In this document: positions 25,584 through 35,790 of the stretch, one piece after another | Numbering within the stretch: the stretch's first letter is position 1 | Layout: every line of letters starts with the position of its first letter | NCBI RefSeq assembly: GCF_949628215.1 | Contig: NC_134277.1 | Coordinates: forward strand, 120,878,963-120,942,962 | Origin: Phalacrocorax aristotelis | Lineage: Eukaryota > Chordata > Aves > Suliformes > Phalacrocoracidae | Reading direction: 5' to 3' | DNA: 64,000 bases | Notes under the pieces: generated by a model | The model's database searches: none | What the model was told of the DNA's origin: nothing | What the model saw: only the letters and a program-made list of their open reading frames with translations | Made by a program: the position numbers and the translations under genes

Positions 25584-28500
25584 CTGTAAGCACAAGAAAT
25601 ATTTCTTACGATCACCTCATGGATGCATGAAATGAATCCTCCATGTATGTTTAGAGAACAGGTCTTCAAAAGAATTAGTTAGAGAAACAGCCTTGTATAT
25701 GTCTTAGTAACCTTAGACTACTCCTCATTTGGAAAACTGAAAATGAACAGTTTTTCTCTGAAATTGCAAGGACACATTTAATTATAGGCTGAATGGACCT
25801 AGGACTGGATGCAGCTGCAGTACGTGTGGTTGGGCTGCTTAGCGAGTACCAATCAACTGAAAAATAGCAGTGATCTCTGTCAGATGGTAGGTTAAAAACA
25901 CATCTTTGTATTTTTCCTATATGATTCTATTGCATAATAGCTAATGTATACTGCCATGCAGCATGCCATGTAAATGATGTATAGGTTGTGAGCTGGTGCC
26001 TTGCTCAATGGCAACTTTCCATCTAAGAATTTAGCCAGCATATGTAGTGTTTTGTTTAAGGAAGTTTTACAGTATGGTTTTTGCTGCTGAGCTGTAACAC
26101 TCCAATTTATCTACCTGAAAATATCATTGTATCTGGATTGGTATAAGTGATGTTTTCATTCCCACGTGCTTATTAATATAGAACATTGTCACATGCTCTG
26201 AAAAACTGCTTATAATGCACTCCTTGTACCAGTTACCTTGTTTTTTATAAATAATCAATTTAGATCTTTTAAAACAAATAAAGAAAGGCAATTTCTCCAT
26301 TTTGTATAAAAGGTCTTATTTTTGGTTACTTCTCCCACATGTATGTAAATGGCTGGCCTTCATAAAGGCAGGTTAGGTGCTGTACATGCAGCATATTCTT
26401 TTGCAACTCTTTTCAGTAATTATGCATAACTATTTTCTTTCCTTTTTCATAAATTCTAGCAGACTGAATGCAGAAAATTATAAGATTATTTTAATCGTCT
26501 CTTAAATGAAAACTGAATAGACCAACCTAGTCAGCTATAAAAGCTGTTGATCAGAAGTGATATTCTCCTGTTCACAGCATGCGTTAGATTCTTTCATTTC
26601 CCAAAGTAACTTCCTTACAGGTTTTCTCCCTTACAATTGTTGAGTATAACCTAAAAGCCAGCTATTTGAAGTGATTGATCTAAAAAGCTCACAGTCCACA
26701 AACCTTTATTACGAATTGCACGCTTATAATCTGCCTTGTAACATTTACTTCCTGCCCCTGCCCTAACCTCAGGCTCCAAAAAGAGGAGTCATCTGCCATG
26801 CAAATCCTTAAATTTTCCAAATTAGCCTTCCAGTAACTTGTCATAATTTGGTGAAAGTGTTTCCAATCCATAAACCTCACAATGGCCGTTTAAAACCTAC
26901 TGTAGTTATGTAGGTAACCTGCGGTACTGACAGTGAACGTCCATAGGTGCTAATTCTTCTAGAAGAACATACAAAATCATCTGAGTGTGTGCTGAATTAA
27001 TTTTAAAATTGTTATTTAAAATTAACTTTCTTACGCCAGGATCAACTTTATAAACTCACATTTTTATAAGGTAACTTTTAAAAAGTATCTGGAGACAAGA
27101 GAATTCAAAAATTAATTTCTATGTGTCCCTCCTATATCTTACTACAAGATCTTTTAGGTGTACCAGAAAAGTACTACACCCACTTTTGATTTTTTAGTAG
27201 CTTACAAAGAAACAGCAGATGCAGACATCGCAGGTATGTGTGTCATCCCTGTGCCCTCAGCAACAGAGCCAAATAGTTTCCAGTACATGTATTACCTGCT
27301 GCCATGCTGGAAGCCTGGTTCTACTAATGTTTAAACATTTCCTTAACACAACTAGTCTCATGAACTTCAGCGGGCTACTCACATATTTTAAATTGAAACA
27401 GGTATAGATCTGGGAATAGCAAGGGCTTTAGACTTCATCTTCCTTTAAACTTTGAAATAGCATTGGGCCAATACATGCCAACTAAACTGTGATGTGTCAT
27501 ATGCTCAGTATTGATATTATATTTTAATTTGGTTTTGTGGCTATAATGAGCATGATGAACTGTATATACATACAGAAATGAAGGTTTTACTTCTTAGCTG
27601 TAGTGGGAAATTCTTTCTTACAACAGGTAAAAGGTGGTATCAAATATTAATTTTCTTTATTTCTTAAAGCTCTGAGCATAAGTGATCTGTGGTTGAACAG
27701 CTGGAGTATAGAGAAGGGCTGGCTGACAGAATTGTCCTAGTGTGGGCATAAGTTTATCTGAGATATGTAGCAGAGGGTAGCTGAAGACAAAAACAGAACG
27801 ACTGAGGAAATCAAGCACCAAATACTCTGACATTAAAAATTTTAACCTCATTGTTCTGACCAGTATGTTTTAATTAAGACTCTTGGTTTCTCGCAATATT
27901 AATAGAATTTCTAAACTTACTATTTAACAATTTTTAAAGGGTATATAAGCCAATTGTGCATAATTTTAACTTAAATATATACATCTATATATGGTGGTTG
28001 TTGTGAAGCCTACCGCCCAATTTTTGGTGTGGTTACCACACTACAATCACACTCCCAAAGATCAGTCCCTGCCCCAGATTACAACACATTACTGATAATA
28101 AGAAAATATTGTCATTTTAATAACTATTTCATTTGGTCTTTATTTGGCTTTTATAATTTTTAGATTCAAATAGCTAATATAAGTCATCATGTAAAATGGC
28201 ACTGATGCTGCAACTATTGGTGTGAATGAGGTCTCTTGCAGAGCTGGAGCCTTAATCAGCAGAGTTGCTCCAAGCACGGATACATTCCTCTGCTAACTTC
28301 AGGAGAGAAGATGGTGGTTGTTCCTGCAGTCACCACAGGTCAAATAGAAAAATGTGATATAATACACGTAAACCAGAGCCATTTATTGACCTGTGCCAAA
28401 GCATCATATGTTGTGTGGTATAACTGATAGTTGCTTCCATAGCCATAAGGGAGCAGCAAAGGAGAAAAACCACCACCATCTCAGCAGCAAGAGCCTAGAC

Positions 28501-29429
28501 TAAACACACAAAGAGATTCCCCAGACCGAATTTGCTTTTTCGCATCAGCTCACCTGAGAAATGCCCTCTGCCGTTTATCACCAATACTGCATCGACCGTA
28601 CTCTCCTTTTTAAGAAGTCTGTGGTGTTTATTAACAAACGTTTTATCCCTGTGCTATGTTGTTGTTATCGTCTAAAAGTTTCTGATGCGTGCAGATAGTT
28701 ATCTGCAGCTAGCAGAAGGCTGACCAGGCTATCTTTGTTCATTTGTCCTATAATGCAGAGAAGGTAAGGGAAAGCAGTCTATTATGCGCGCAGACGATTC
28801 AGAATATTTCTAAGTTGCCCTTGGCAAGCAGGTGCAAGCAGGTGTGTACTTATCCCAAAGACAGCTTATGTGTATGTAGTCCTTTTCCAACGGGCTTGAG
28901 AGACAACATAAACTCTGACTCCGCTTTTCAGAGGATTCCAGGGTTTTGCACTTGCAAAGCCAAATTTGAATTGCAGATCTGTAGTACAACAATGATCGTT
29001 ATTACTTTTCATGCTGTTGGATTGTTTTGTATCTGATTGTGCTACTATGGTAGGTTTAGAGATCCTCAGCCTAGCAACATTTAACTCAGTGTGTGTAGCT
29101 CTCCAGGCATTAGTTTTGGAAATTATTTATGTGATTACATGTATGTTACTCCTTAAATTTGTAATTAGTCCACTGAGAAGGTCTTCCAAGCTTTTTTGCC
29201 AGGTGAGCTGTGAAGTGTCTTTCAAAATTCTCCTTAACATTCTAGTTCTTCATCAGCTTTAAGGTAACTCAATGATGACCTTTTATATGCATTCCCAGAA
29301 AAAAGTTGCACATTATAAGAAGTTAAATGGTACTAATTCTTACAGCTTTTGTTCTTGGCTGAAAACAGAGAAGAAAGTGATTATAGCAGCAGATGTCACA
29401 CAATGTAAATGCTCTGTTTGGTGACTTTA
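25584..29429. other. Non-coding DNA
   Basis: AT-rich with no recognised gene or young repeat. A minus-strand transcript reaching the candidate exon at 25.4 kb would need an upstream exon somewhere in or beyond this stretch. None was identified. Confidence 0.45.
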
Positions 29430-29808
29430 TGATGTCATCTACTGTAGCTAGCTAGCTACAGTAACTGCCCAAAGGGGCAGTCATTCATGGAGGAAAAAAC
29501 ATAAGGGGTAGGCTGTAATGGTACGGCATGAGTCCCTTGTCTTAATTTTGGTAAGTGATTTTAGCATTAAGCTTCAGTCCTTCATACCGAGTTCTGGCCA
29601 CCAGTACTTGGTCCTGTAATTTTTGGTTTGTTTTGACAACTTGAGACTTACCACGAGCATGATGTATAAATTTTGCTTGTAATTCTTCTGGGACACCTTC
29701 ACAATTCCTTAAAATTCCATATAACATGAGATGACATTTCATTACATACCTATCTTGAGGATGAAGTTCATTCTGTAGGCTGAAACATGGTATTAGATTA
29801 GCATCCAT
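29430..29808 (-). pseudogene. Integrase zinc-binding region relic of Ty3/gypsy pol
   Basis: An open frame of 88 codons (29542-29808) contains VPEELQAKFIHHARGKSQ followed by VVKTNQKLQD. This matches the spacing and character of the HHCC integrase N-terminal domain in Ty3/gypsy elements. The His part is kept, but the distal Cys pair is degraded (the frame ends ITYQN then a stop). Past the stop, the same frame continues DKGLMPYH, as expected just after the zinc-binding domain. The catalytic DDE core was not found downstream, so the element is probably truncated at its 3' end. This is the longest uninterrupted piece of the relic. Confidence 0.65.
29440..29481. repeat. 24-bp perfect palindrome and adjacent hairpin
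   Basis: Positions 29440-29463 form a perfect 24-bp palindrome (half-site TACTGTAGCTAG). Directly after it, ACTGCCC at 29464-29470 and GGGCAGT at 29475-29481 form a 7-bp stem with an AAAG loop. The pair lies at the low-coordinate edge of the integrase relic. It may mark a small insertion or be chance. Confidence 0.7.
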
Positions 29809-30799
29809 GCATTTGGAATTCCTGAATCGCCTTCTAGACAGGAAGATATGTAATTTCTCTTAAATCAGACACTACAAGCAAACAGCTTTAAATTTTTCTC
29901 CTGTAATTGCAGCAAACATATTTATAATCCATACAGCAACTTCCATATAATCAATTAGATAAGCGTCTAAAAAAGAGCAGATGAGATAAATCATCAGCTG
30001 CTGTGGTTTTGATTTTACTAAGCAGTGCATATAAAAACGAAAGTAATCTTGCTAGCCATCTGCAGGCAGTTCCTGCTCCTCTGAGCCTTTCTGTCGTTAA
30101 CAGAACTGCCAGGAGGTGTGATCTGTATGCAGTTGGAGTGTAATGCCTCAGAGGCAGGTTTCCTACTTTTCTGTAGTACATGCACAAAGAAATGTTTTCT
30201 TTCCAACACTTTTATGATATCTTCTAAACTGTTCATGGTTCAAACACTATGGTCTTCTCACAGGAATTGTGCCCATGGATTAGGGGAAAAGTGGCTCCAT
30301 ATTTGTAGTATGAAAAAGTGATGGCCAGCCCGGTTGAGGCAAGTGCTGCCTGGAGGTTGGTTGGCTGGAAGGTGACTGCTTGGTAAGCTCTCCATGCTCA
30401 TCTGTTGGGAGGGCAAAGTCAACCTCAGGTTAGCTGCAATTAGGTTTATTAGTTCAGCTGCAATTCCATAAAAAAAGACCACAGTGTTTATCTGGCTGCT
30501 GGAGGGCTAGGAGGGAGTAAAGCAAATAGCCCTATGTTTATAGCATTTGGCCATTCCTGGTCTGAGACAAAAGTAATGACAATTGTGGTGAACACTGAAG
30601 ATGACAGTATAAACCCTGGCTACTCACAGTCAAAGCTTTCATTGTTTGAAAATTTGCTATGGTGAGATACGTCTTGGGTAAATTTCAGATTTTGCAATGT
30701 ACTGTTCTTAATAGTTCTGCAAGCATTGCAGAGTTAGTAATAGACAATGTACACCTTGATTTGAGACTTGAAAAATAATTGTTGTGTTTTTTTTTTTTT

Positions 30800-31440
30800 C
30801 TGGGAAGGGTGAGCTCGTCTACATGTTCTGCGACCTTTTCTGATCCCAGTGGAGAGATGACATGCTCAAGAAAAGACTACTTTGTGCATCTGATTTAGTA
30901 TTTACCAAAATTCAGCTTCAGCCCTCCTGTATTGACATGTTGAAGTACAGCCTGTAGGGGTTTTTTTCTCAGCTTCAGGATTCTTTCCAAATACAGTAAC
31001 ATCATCCAGATAATACTCCATTCCGGGCTTGTTATTAAGAATTATTAACATATTTGAAAAGCTCTGGATGTTGATTCAGGTCCATATGGCGTACGATTAA
31101 AAGAGAGAAGTTCCATTAACTGTAATAAATGCGAAACTCAAGCTGTCTGGATACTTGGCAATATGCGCACTTTAAATCACACGTAGAAAACATACTCTGC
31201 AACCACGATGTCAGTATCTGTAAATGGTTAATTGTCAATCACAATGGCTTTGTCTGGCTTCCCTAAGTCCACACAAAAACAAGTATTCCAGTTTGCTTTT
31301 TGTCATCACTATGCTGAAACTAATTCAGAAAATGCAGTGTCTCTCCATTAGTATCTTTCTGGGCTATTTTTTTAAACTATCTTGTAACTCAGCATCTCTT
31401 ATGCAATTGTAGAGAATATAATTTCCATTGTAAAAGTGGC
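30800..31440 (-). pseudogene. Reverse transcriptase relic of Ty3/gypsy pol
   Basis: Signature blocks occur in order with frame changes between them. CVDLGKPDKAIVIDN at 31275-31231 is the early RT strand, followed at once by a TAA. FNRTPYGP then SRAFQ lies near 31110-31050. The catalytic motif YYLDDVTVFGK is at 31015-30983, with both aspartates of the polymerase site. GLKLNFGK is at 30924-30901, and VVFLEHVISPLG-type sequence lies near 30880-30850. The single-base frame change between SRAFQ and YYLDD, a second one after the FGK block, and several stops show it is long dead. The motif order and the YLDD box distinguish it from CR1 and from ERV class III pol. Confidence 0.75.
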
Positions 31441-31566
31441 ACATCAGATTGAATTGTCATGCTGTGAATAAATCCTTCTGTACACATTCAGCATTTCCAT
31501 GTAATAGCTGATACTATTTCTTTTGTAAGAGCTGAAACTGGGATTTGTATTGCAGCAGTGTTTCAT

Positions 31567-31604
31567 TGTATTGAAGCAATGCATATATATATACACACAC
31601 ACAC
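31567..31604. repeat. (TA)n(CA)n microsatellite
   Basis: GCATATATATATACACACACACAC-type alternating purine-pyrimidine tract, within the span of the gypsy relic. A similar compound tract (ACACACGTGCACACA, TATATATATACACGTA) is at 32055-32100. Confidence 0.85.
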
Positions 31605-32449
31605 TTGCATATGTAGTGCAGTTCACAGAATTCTGCTTAACAGGAATATTACTGTACACAATAAAAAAAAATCAACAGTACATATGGGAAGTCCTGCATT
31701 TTTATGCAGGAAACAACAAGAACAATGTCTTCAGGCAGCTCGCTAGATAACATCAGGTGTCAAACTTCTATAGCATTGCGGGTATATGCATTCACTGAGT
31801 ACTGAAGCTCAGAAGCCAGCGTCCAATGTTATTTTATTAGTATATGATCATTCTTCTGAAACAAGAAAAAGTAACTGGACATAAACACATCCATAATAAC
31901 TAACTACTTCCATCCATGGTCAAAACAGTAACATCTGGCACTGTAACGTCACATAAATATTGCTTAGATAGAAATGCATCATATATTTGTATATAGCATC
32001 TTTCTGCAGTATTTGCAGGTTATCCAATCTGGTTTACAATATGTTACTATACAGCACACACGTGCACACAGACATATATATATACACGTACATATGTGTG
32101 TTACGTTATGCTGAGCTTTTAGCCATAGTTCCAGTGGCTGCAGTTTGAACACAGTTCACCATTTCTCAATTTTTCTATTGCCAAGTCAGTGAGAGAAGCA
32201 ATAGTTACCATCTCTTATATTGTCAGGTCCAATTCATCCAGTAAATACTATCTATAATCAATGGGAAATGTTTTCTTCCATAAGCTGAACTTGACCTTCT
32301 TCTGCTGTGCTTCTGGACTTACACATGATTTTTAACTCCCTTAAAGCCGTCACTTAGTTTCTGCATGTGCTGGCAATCTTGATTGGATTCCACAATAAAG
32401 GTACCACATTTATTGCAGAAAACAGTGTATTTCATTTCAGGAGCCCAGA

Positions 32450-32635
32450 TTAGTTTCTTTTTTCATTGTGAAAGCATAGAGAAGGCACAACGTCTCTCTG
32501 CTCTGATACAGCATAAGTGGTTTTACTTTCCCCAGCAAAGTCAGTGCCATTAACTCTAAGTACATAATTTCCAGCATTTGCATGTGAACAACAGAAGGAA
32601 CTTAGGCGCCCCTGGTCTTTGTAGGAATGATGCAA
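32450..32635 (-). pseudogene. Possible gag zinc-knuckle end plus protease relic
   Basis: A 61-codon minus-strand frame includes KDQGRLSSFC, resembling the second half of a CCHC knuckle with the His replaced. It is followed by YVLRVNGTDFAGE and TYAVSEQ, which have the length and pattern of an aspartic-protease start. The catalytic DTG is not preserved (SKTT in its place). The position, upstream of the RT block on the same strand, supports the assignment more than the residues do. Confidence 0.4.
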
Positions 32636-32640
32636 ATGAA

Positions 32641-34244
32641 TTAAATGACAGCACAGACACTTGTCTCATTTCTTCACCAGCTGAATAGAAAAGATGTAAT
32701 ACTGAAAGGATTATTCCAGGTGTCTATAGAAATACCAAATAAATGTCTGATTCTTACTGCAACAGGCAATACTGGAAACTAACCAAACCAACCAAAAAAA
32801 AAATCCACAAAGTCAGATTAGCTTTAGAGGCTCCCTGAATTGCTTTTACCTGACATATGTCCTCCTCTGTCCAGCACCAACACTAACACTGCAACACCAG
32901 AGCTCTCCTGAGTAGTGGAAGTTCAGTTCACGTTACCCACACGACGCAACCAGATCAGCAACTGGATCATCATCTACCTGTGAACAGACAGGGAACTAAT
33001 GCAGAACATTTCTTTCTGTCTTAAAACAGCCACTTACGATGGGAGTGACTGACAAACCTGCCCATGCTTTCTTGTTTTGTTGTACTGTACATTGTTTCAC
33101 TACTGAAAAACAATTAGGGTATTTCAAAGGCAGCTTTAATGAGGTACTTAATTACTACGGACTTAGGCTTTTAGCATGGGGGATGAGACATGAATGAAGC
33201 CTATATGGTATAGGAACAGAAAGTTACTAAAGGTGAGGAAATGGGAAAGGAAGAAAAAAGGAAGTAGAGACAGAGACATAAAAGGCAGAAGACAAAGTCA
33301 AAGAAACATAGACACATAGCAAGCATTTCCTTTCCAAATGTTACTAAGGTGACAAGGTATTCAGTAAATAACAAAGGAATATGTAGCTGTTTTGACAACT
33401 GGACGATTGTAAAAAATTTACACAACCTAATTGTCGAACCTGAAACATTCCAGTTGCAACATCATTTCTCTCAAGAACGTTTCTGAGGCACACTAAAATC
33501 CTCCAATCAATATTATACAGTCTGAAATCAAAACTAAATTTGGAACCAGCTGTTTTAACAGAATTTTGTTTCATTTATGTTTTTAAGTGGGAATGAACTA
33601 TGAAACCTGAAAAGGTCTCATGGTGAAGAACTGTCTTCCCTGTATCATTTCCAGTTAGAACATAAAGATGAGGAGGAATAGCAGCATGCGCCTGCAGCTG
33701 GAACACCGTTCACTATCTAAGCACTCTTTGAAAAATGCTTTGGGAATGCTGTCAGGTCACCACTTCTGCTTTCTTCAGGGCTGCCCCTCGTCCTTTCCTA
33801 GATAAAAAAGCCAAAGCATTGTGGTAGCTGGGAATGATGTTACTTCCCTCCAGTAAACTGCACATTTGTGGGAAAATCAGGTTTAATGCTACCGAGGGCA
33901 AGTAGGCAAGGCGAACAGGGGTGCTGCTGGAAGAGGGACTGAACAGATGGATACACAAAAGCTTGAATAATTTCTAACTCATTTCAGTCTAAACAACAAA
34001 TGCCAAATATATTTCGTTAGTATTCCAAGTATACTTTCATATTTGGGGGAGGGAAGGGAACAGGAGAAAACCCACATCCCAGTACCCTGCGACTCAGGAA
34101 GGTGTGCTAAACCCTTCACTTCGCACTTCGTGGGTGCCTCAATCCTAGGTCGCCCAATAAAAGAAAACATCCTTCAGCAGTTTTACAAGCGCAGCACATC
34201 AACTCCTTTGTTTACACGGGAACAAGATATTCTTTCCTGTTCCG
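32641..34244. other. Upstream flank of ASXL3 promoter
   Basis: Non-coding, with no recognised gene. Open frames of 60-80 codons on the minus strand (for example 33752-33958) have no recognised family or splice support. G+C content rises sharply after about 34,240. Confidence 0.45.
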
Positions 34245-35176
34245 ACACGAAAAGGAGTTACAACGCTACCGCCGGGATCCCTCCGAGCCGGCACCCGCTT
34301 GGTTCGGTTTGTCACATTTCGGGTCGAAACGAAGCGAGGAGGGGACGGGCGGGAACGGCCGCGGGGAGAGAGGCGCCCGCCGCCAGCCGCCCTCCCCTCA
34401 GCGCCGCGCTCCCCTCGGCGCCGCCGCCGCCCCCCGGCCCGGCGGCCGCCCCAGCCGTAGGTAAGCACCAGCGAGGAGGTCGCACGCCGAGGGAGGGCCG
34501 GGCCCCAATTTCGGTTGGGTTCCCCCTATGCGCTTTCGGCGCGAAAATAGGCGAGCGGCGGTGGCGGGCGGGGAGGGGGCCCGACAGCAACCGCGACGCC
34601 GGCAGTAAAGACCGCCACCGCCCCGGCAGCGCCCTCAGCGCCGCGTCCCCCGGGAGAGGCCCCGCCCGCCGCGCTGCACCACGGGAGCGGTAGTCCGGCC
34701 GCGCCAGCCGGCGGGCGGCCACCTTCCCTCCCTCCCGCCGCGCTCCCCTCCCCGCCGCCCCCCGCCCGGGGGAGAGCGGCGCCGCGGCCGCTCTCGCGAG
34801 GCTTGGCGGCAGGAGCGCTCTCGGGCGGCCTCCTCGCGAGGGCGGCCGCCGCCGCCGCGGGGATGTTTGGTGCGGGCGCCATTCCCCCGCGTGACGTCAT
34901 AGTGCATTGTTGTGAGCGTAGCGGAGCATCCCTCAAGCTGTCAGCTGTGCCGCCGCCGCCGCCGCTGCGGGGAGCCGAGCCGGCCCGGCCCCCTCTCCCC
35001 TCCTCCTCCTCCTCCTCCTCCTCCGCCTCCTCCTCCCTCGCCCCTCCCGCCCGGGGGCTCCAGAGCTCGGTGTCACCGTATCATTGTCCGTGCGGAACCC
35101 CTCCGGGCCCCCCCGCCCCCCCGGTCCGCCCTCCCCCCGCCCCCCCCCCCCAGAACCACCTCAATGAGATGCAAAC
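34245..35176 (+). promoter_or_regulatory. ASXL3: ASXL3 CpG-island promoter and 5' UTR
   Basis: This CpG-dense, TATA-less region immediately precedes the ASXL3 start codon. Visible motifs are a perfect CRE, TGACGTCA, at 34892-34899; two CTCGCGAG boxes about 40 bp apart (34793-34800 and 34833-34840); and GCACCACGGGAGCGGTAGT at 34676-34694, whose complement resembles a ZNF143/Staf site. Nearer the ATG is a (CTC/CCT)n run at 34999-35037 and long C runs at 35107-35152, which would be structured or G4-forming on the other strand. A donor-like site CCGTAG|GTAAGC (GT at 34461) could end an alternative first exon. The transcription start cannot be fixed from sequence. Confidence 0.85.
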
Positions 35177-35230
35177 ATGAAAGACAAGAGGAAGAAGAAG
35201 GACCGCACCTGGGCCGAGGCTGCCCGCCTG
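35177..35230 (+). CDS. ASXL3: ASXL3 coding exon 1
   Basis: Encodes MKDKRKKKDRTWAEAARL (18 codons, phase 0) and ends at a donor CTG|GTAGGT. The basic start followed by RTWAEAAR is diagnostic of ASXL proteins, and KDKRKKKDRTW with the exon 2 sequence selects ASXL3 over ASXL1 and ASXL2. ASXL3 is a nuclear Polycomb-group scaffold. In this family the N-terminal HARE-HTH domain starts here, a DEUBAD region activates the BAP1 deubiquitinase acting on H2AK119ub, and a PHD finger closes the C-terminus. The chosen ATG has A at -3. It overlaps the stop of an upstream frame (ATGA at 35177-35180). Truncating mutations in human ASXL3 cause Bainbridge-Ropers syndrome. Only the family-typical start is visible in this window. 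Confidence 0.95.
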
Positions 35231-35251
35231 GTAGGTGCCGCGGCAGCATTG

Positions 35252-35790
35252 TGTGTGACTGTGGTGTGTGCGTGTGAGTGTGGTGCGTGCGTGCGTGTGT
35301 GTGTGTGCGCGCCGCGCGCGTCCCGCCGCCGCCGCCAGCTCGGCGCGCTGCTCGCCGCTTTGTTGCCGGCGGTTGGGGCGAGCGTGCGGGGCGGGGGGGA
35401 AAGAGAGAACGAGAGAGAGTGTGTGTGTGCGCGCATATGTGAGGGAGTGAGAGTGTGCGTGAGGGACTCTGTGAGAGGGAGAATGAAGGCAGAGAGTGTG
35501 TGTGCGTGTGAGGGAGCGTGAAGGAGTGTGTGCGTGAGGGAGTGAGTGTGAGGGAGGAGTGCCGGCGCGGGAGTGTGTGTGCGGTGTGTGTGAGCGGGAG
35601 GGAGCGTGTGAGTGCGTGTGTGAACGGTTTGAGGGAGGGAGTGTGCGAGTTAGTGTGTGAAGGGAGAGGCCGGGGTGCCCCAGCATGAGGGGAGCTCGGG
35701 CGTGCCTCTGTGTGTGTGTGTGAGGGGGGGTTGTGTGTGTGTGTGAGGGGGGGTTGTGTGTGTGTGTGAGGGGTGTGTGTGGGTGTGGGT
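35252..35790 (+). repeat. (TG)n / G-run repeat tract at start of intron 1
   Basis: About 540 bp in which GTGTGTG, GTGAGGGAGTG and AGGGGGGG units alternate almost without break on the + strand. At 35708-35773 a unit of about 24 bp, (TG)6-7 followed by AGGGGGGG, is repeated nearly three times. The RNA-like strand could form G-quadruplexes, and the TG runs could adopt Z-form. It starts within 25 bp of the exon 1 donor. The 309-codon minus-strand frame (His/Thr/Pro/Ser) across it is only the repeat's complement. Confidence 0.9.

Larger units (their letters stand above)
29430..32640 (-). mobile_element. Decayed Ty3/gypsy retrotransposon (gag/PR-RT-INT order)
   Basis: Minus-strand blocks appear in the order expected for a Metaviridae pol, from high to low coordinate: a gag-knuckle/protease-like segment (32450-32635), reverse transcriptase (30800-31440) and the integrase N-terminal zinc-binding region (29430-29808). 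RNase H would fall at 29.8-30.8 kb but was not convincingly recognised. Frameshifts and stops interrupt every block, so the element is inactive. No LTRs were found at either side. Ty3/gypsy elements are generally regarded as nearly absent from bird genomes except as domesticated gag genes, which makes this notable. It ends about 2 kb upstream of the ASXL3 promoter island. Homology is judged by eye from motif order. Confidence 0.7.

Noticed and set aside
34043..34693. 216-codon + strand open frame
   Set aside because: It runs through the CpG-dense ASXL3 island. Its second half is Pro/Ala/Gly/Arg composition typical of G+C-rich shadow frames, with no family resemblance.
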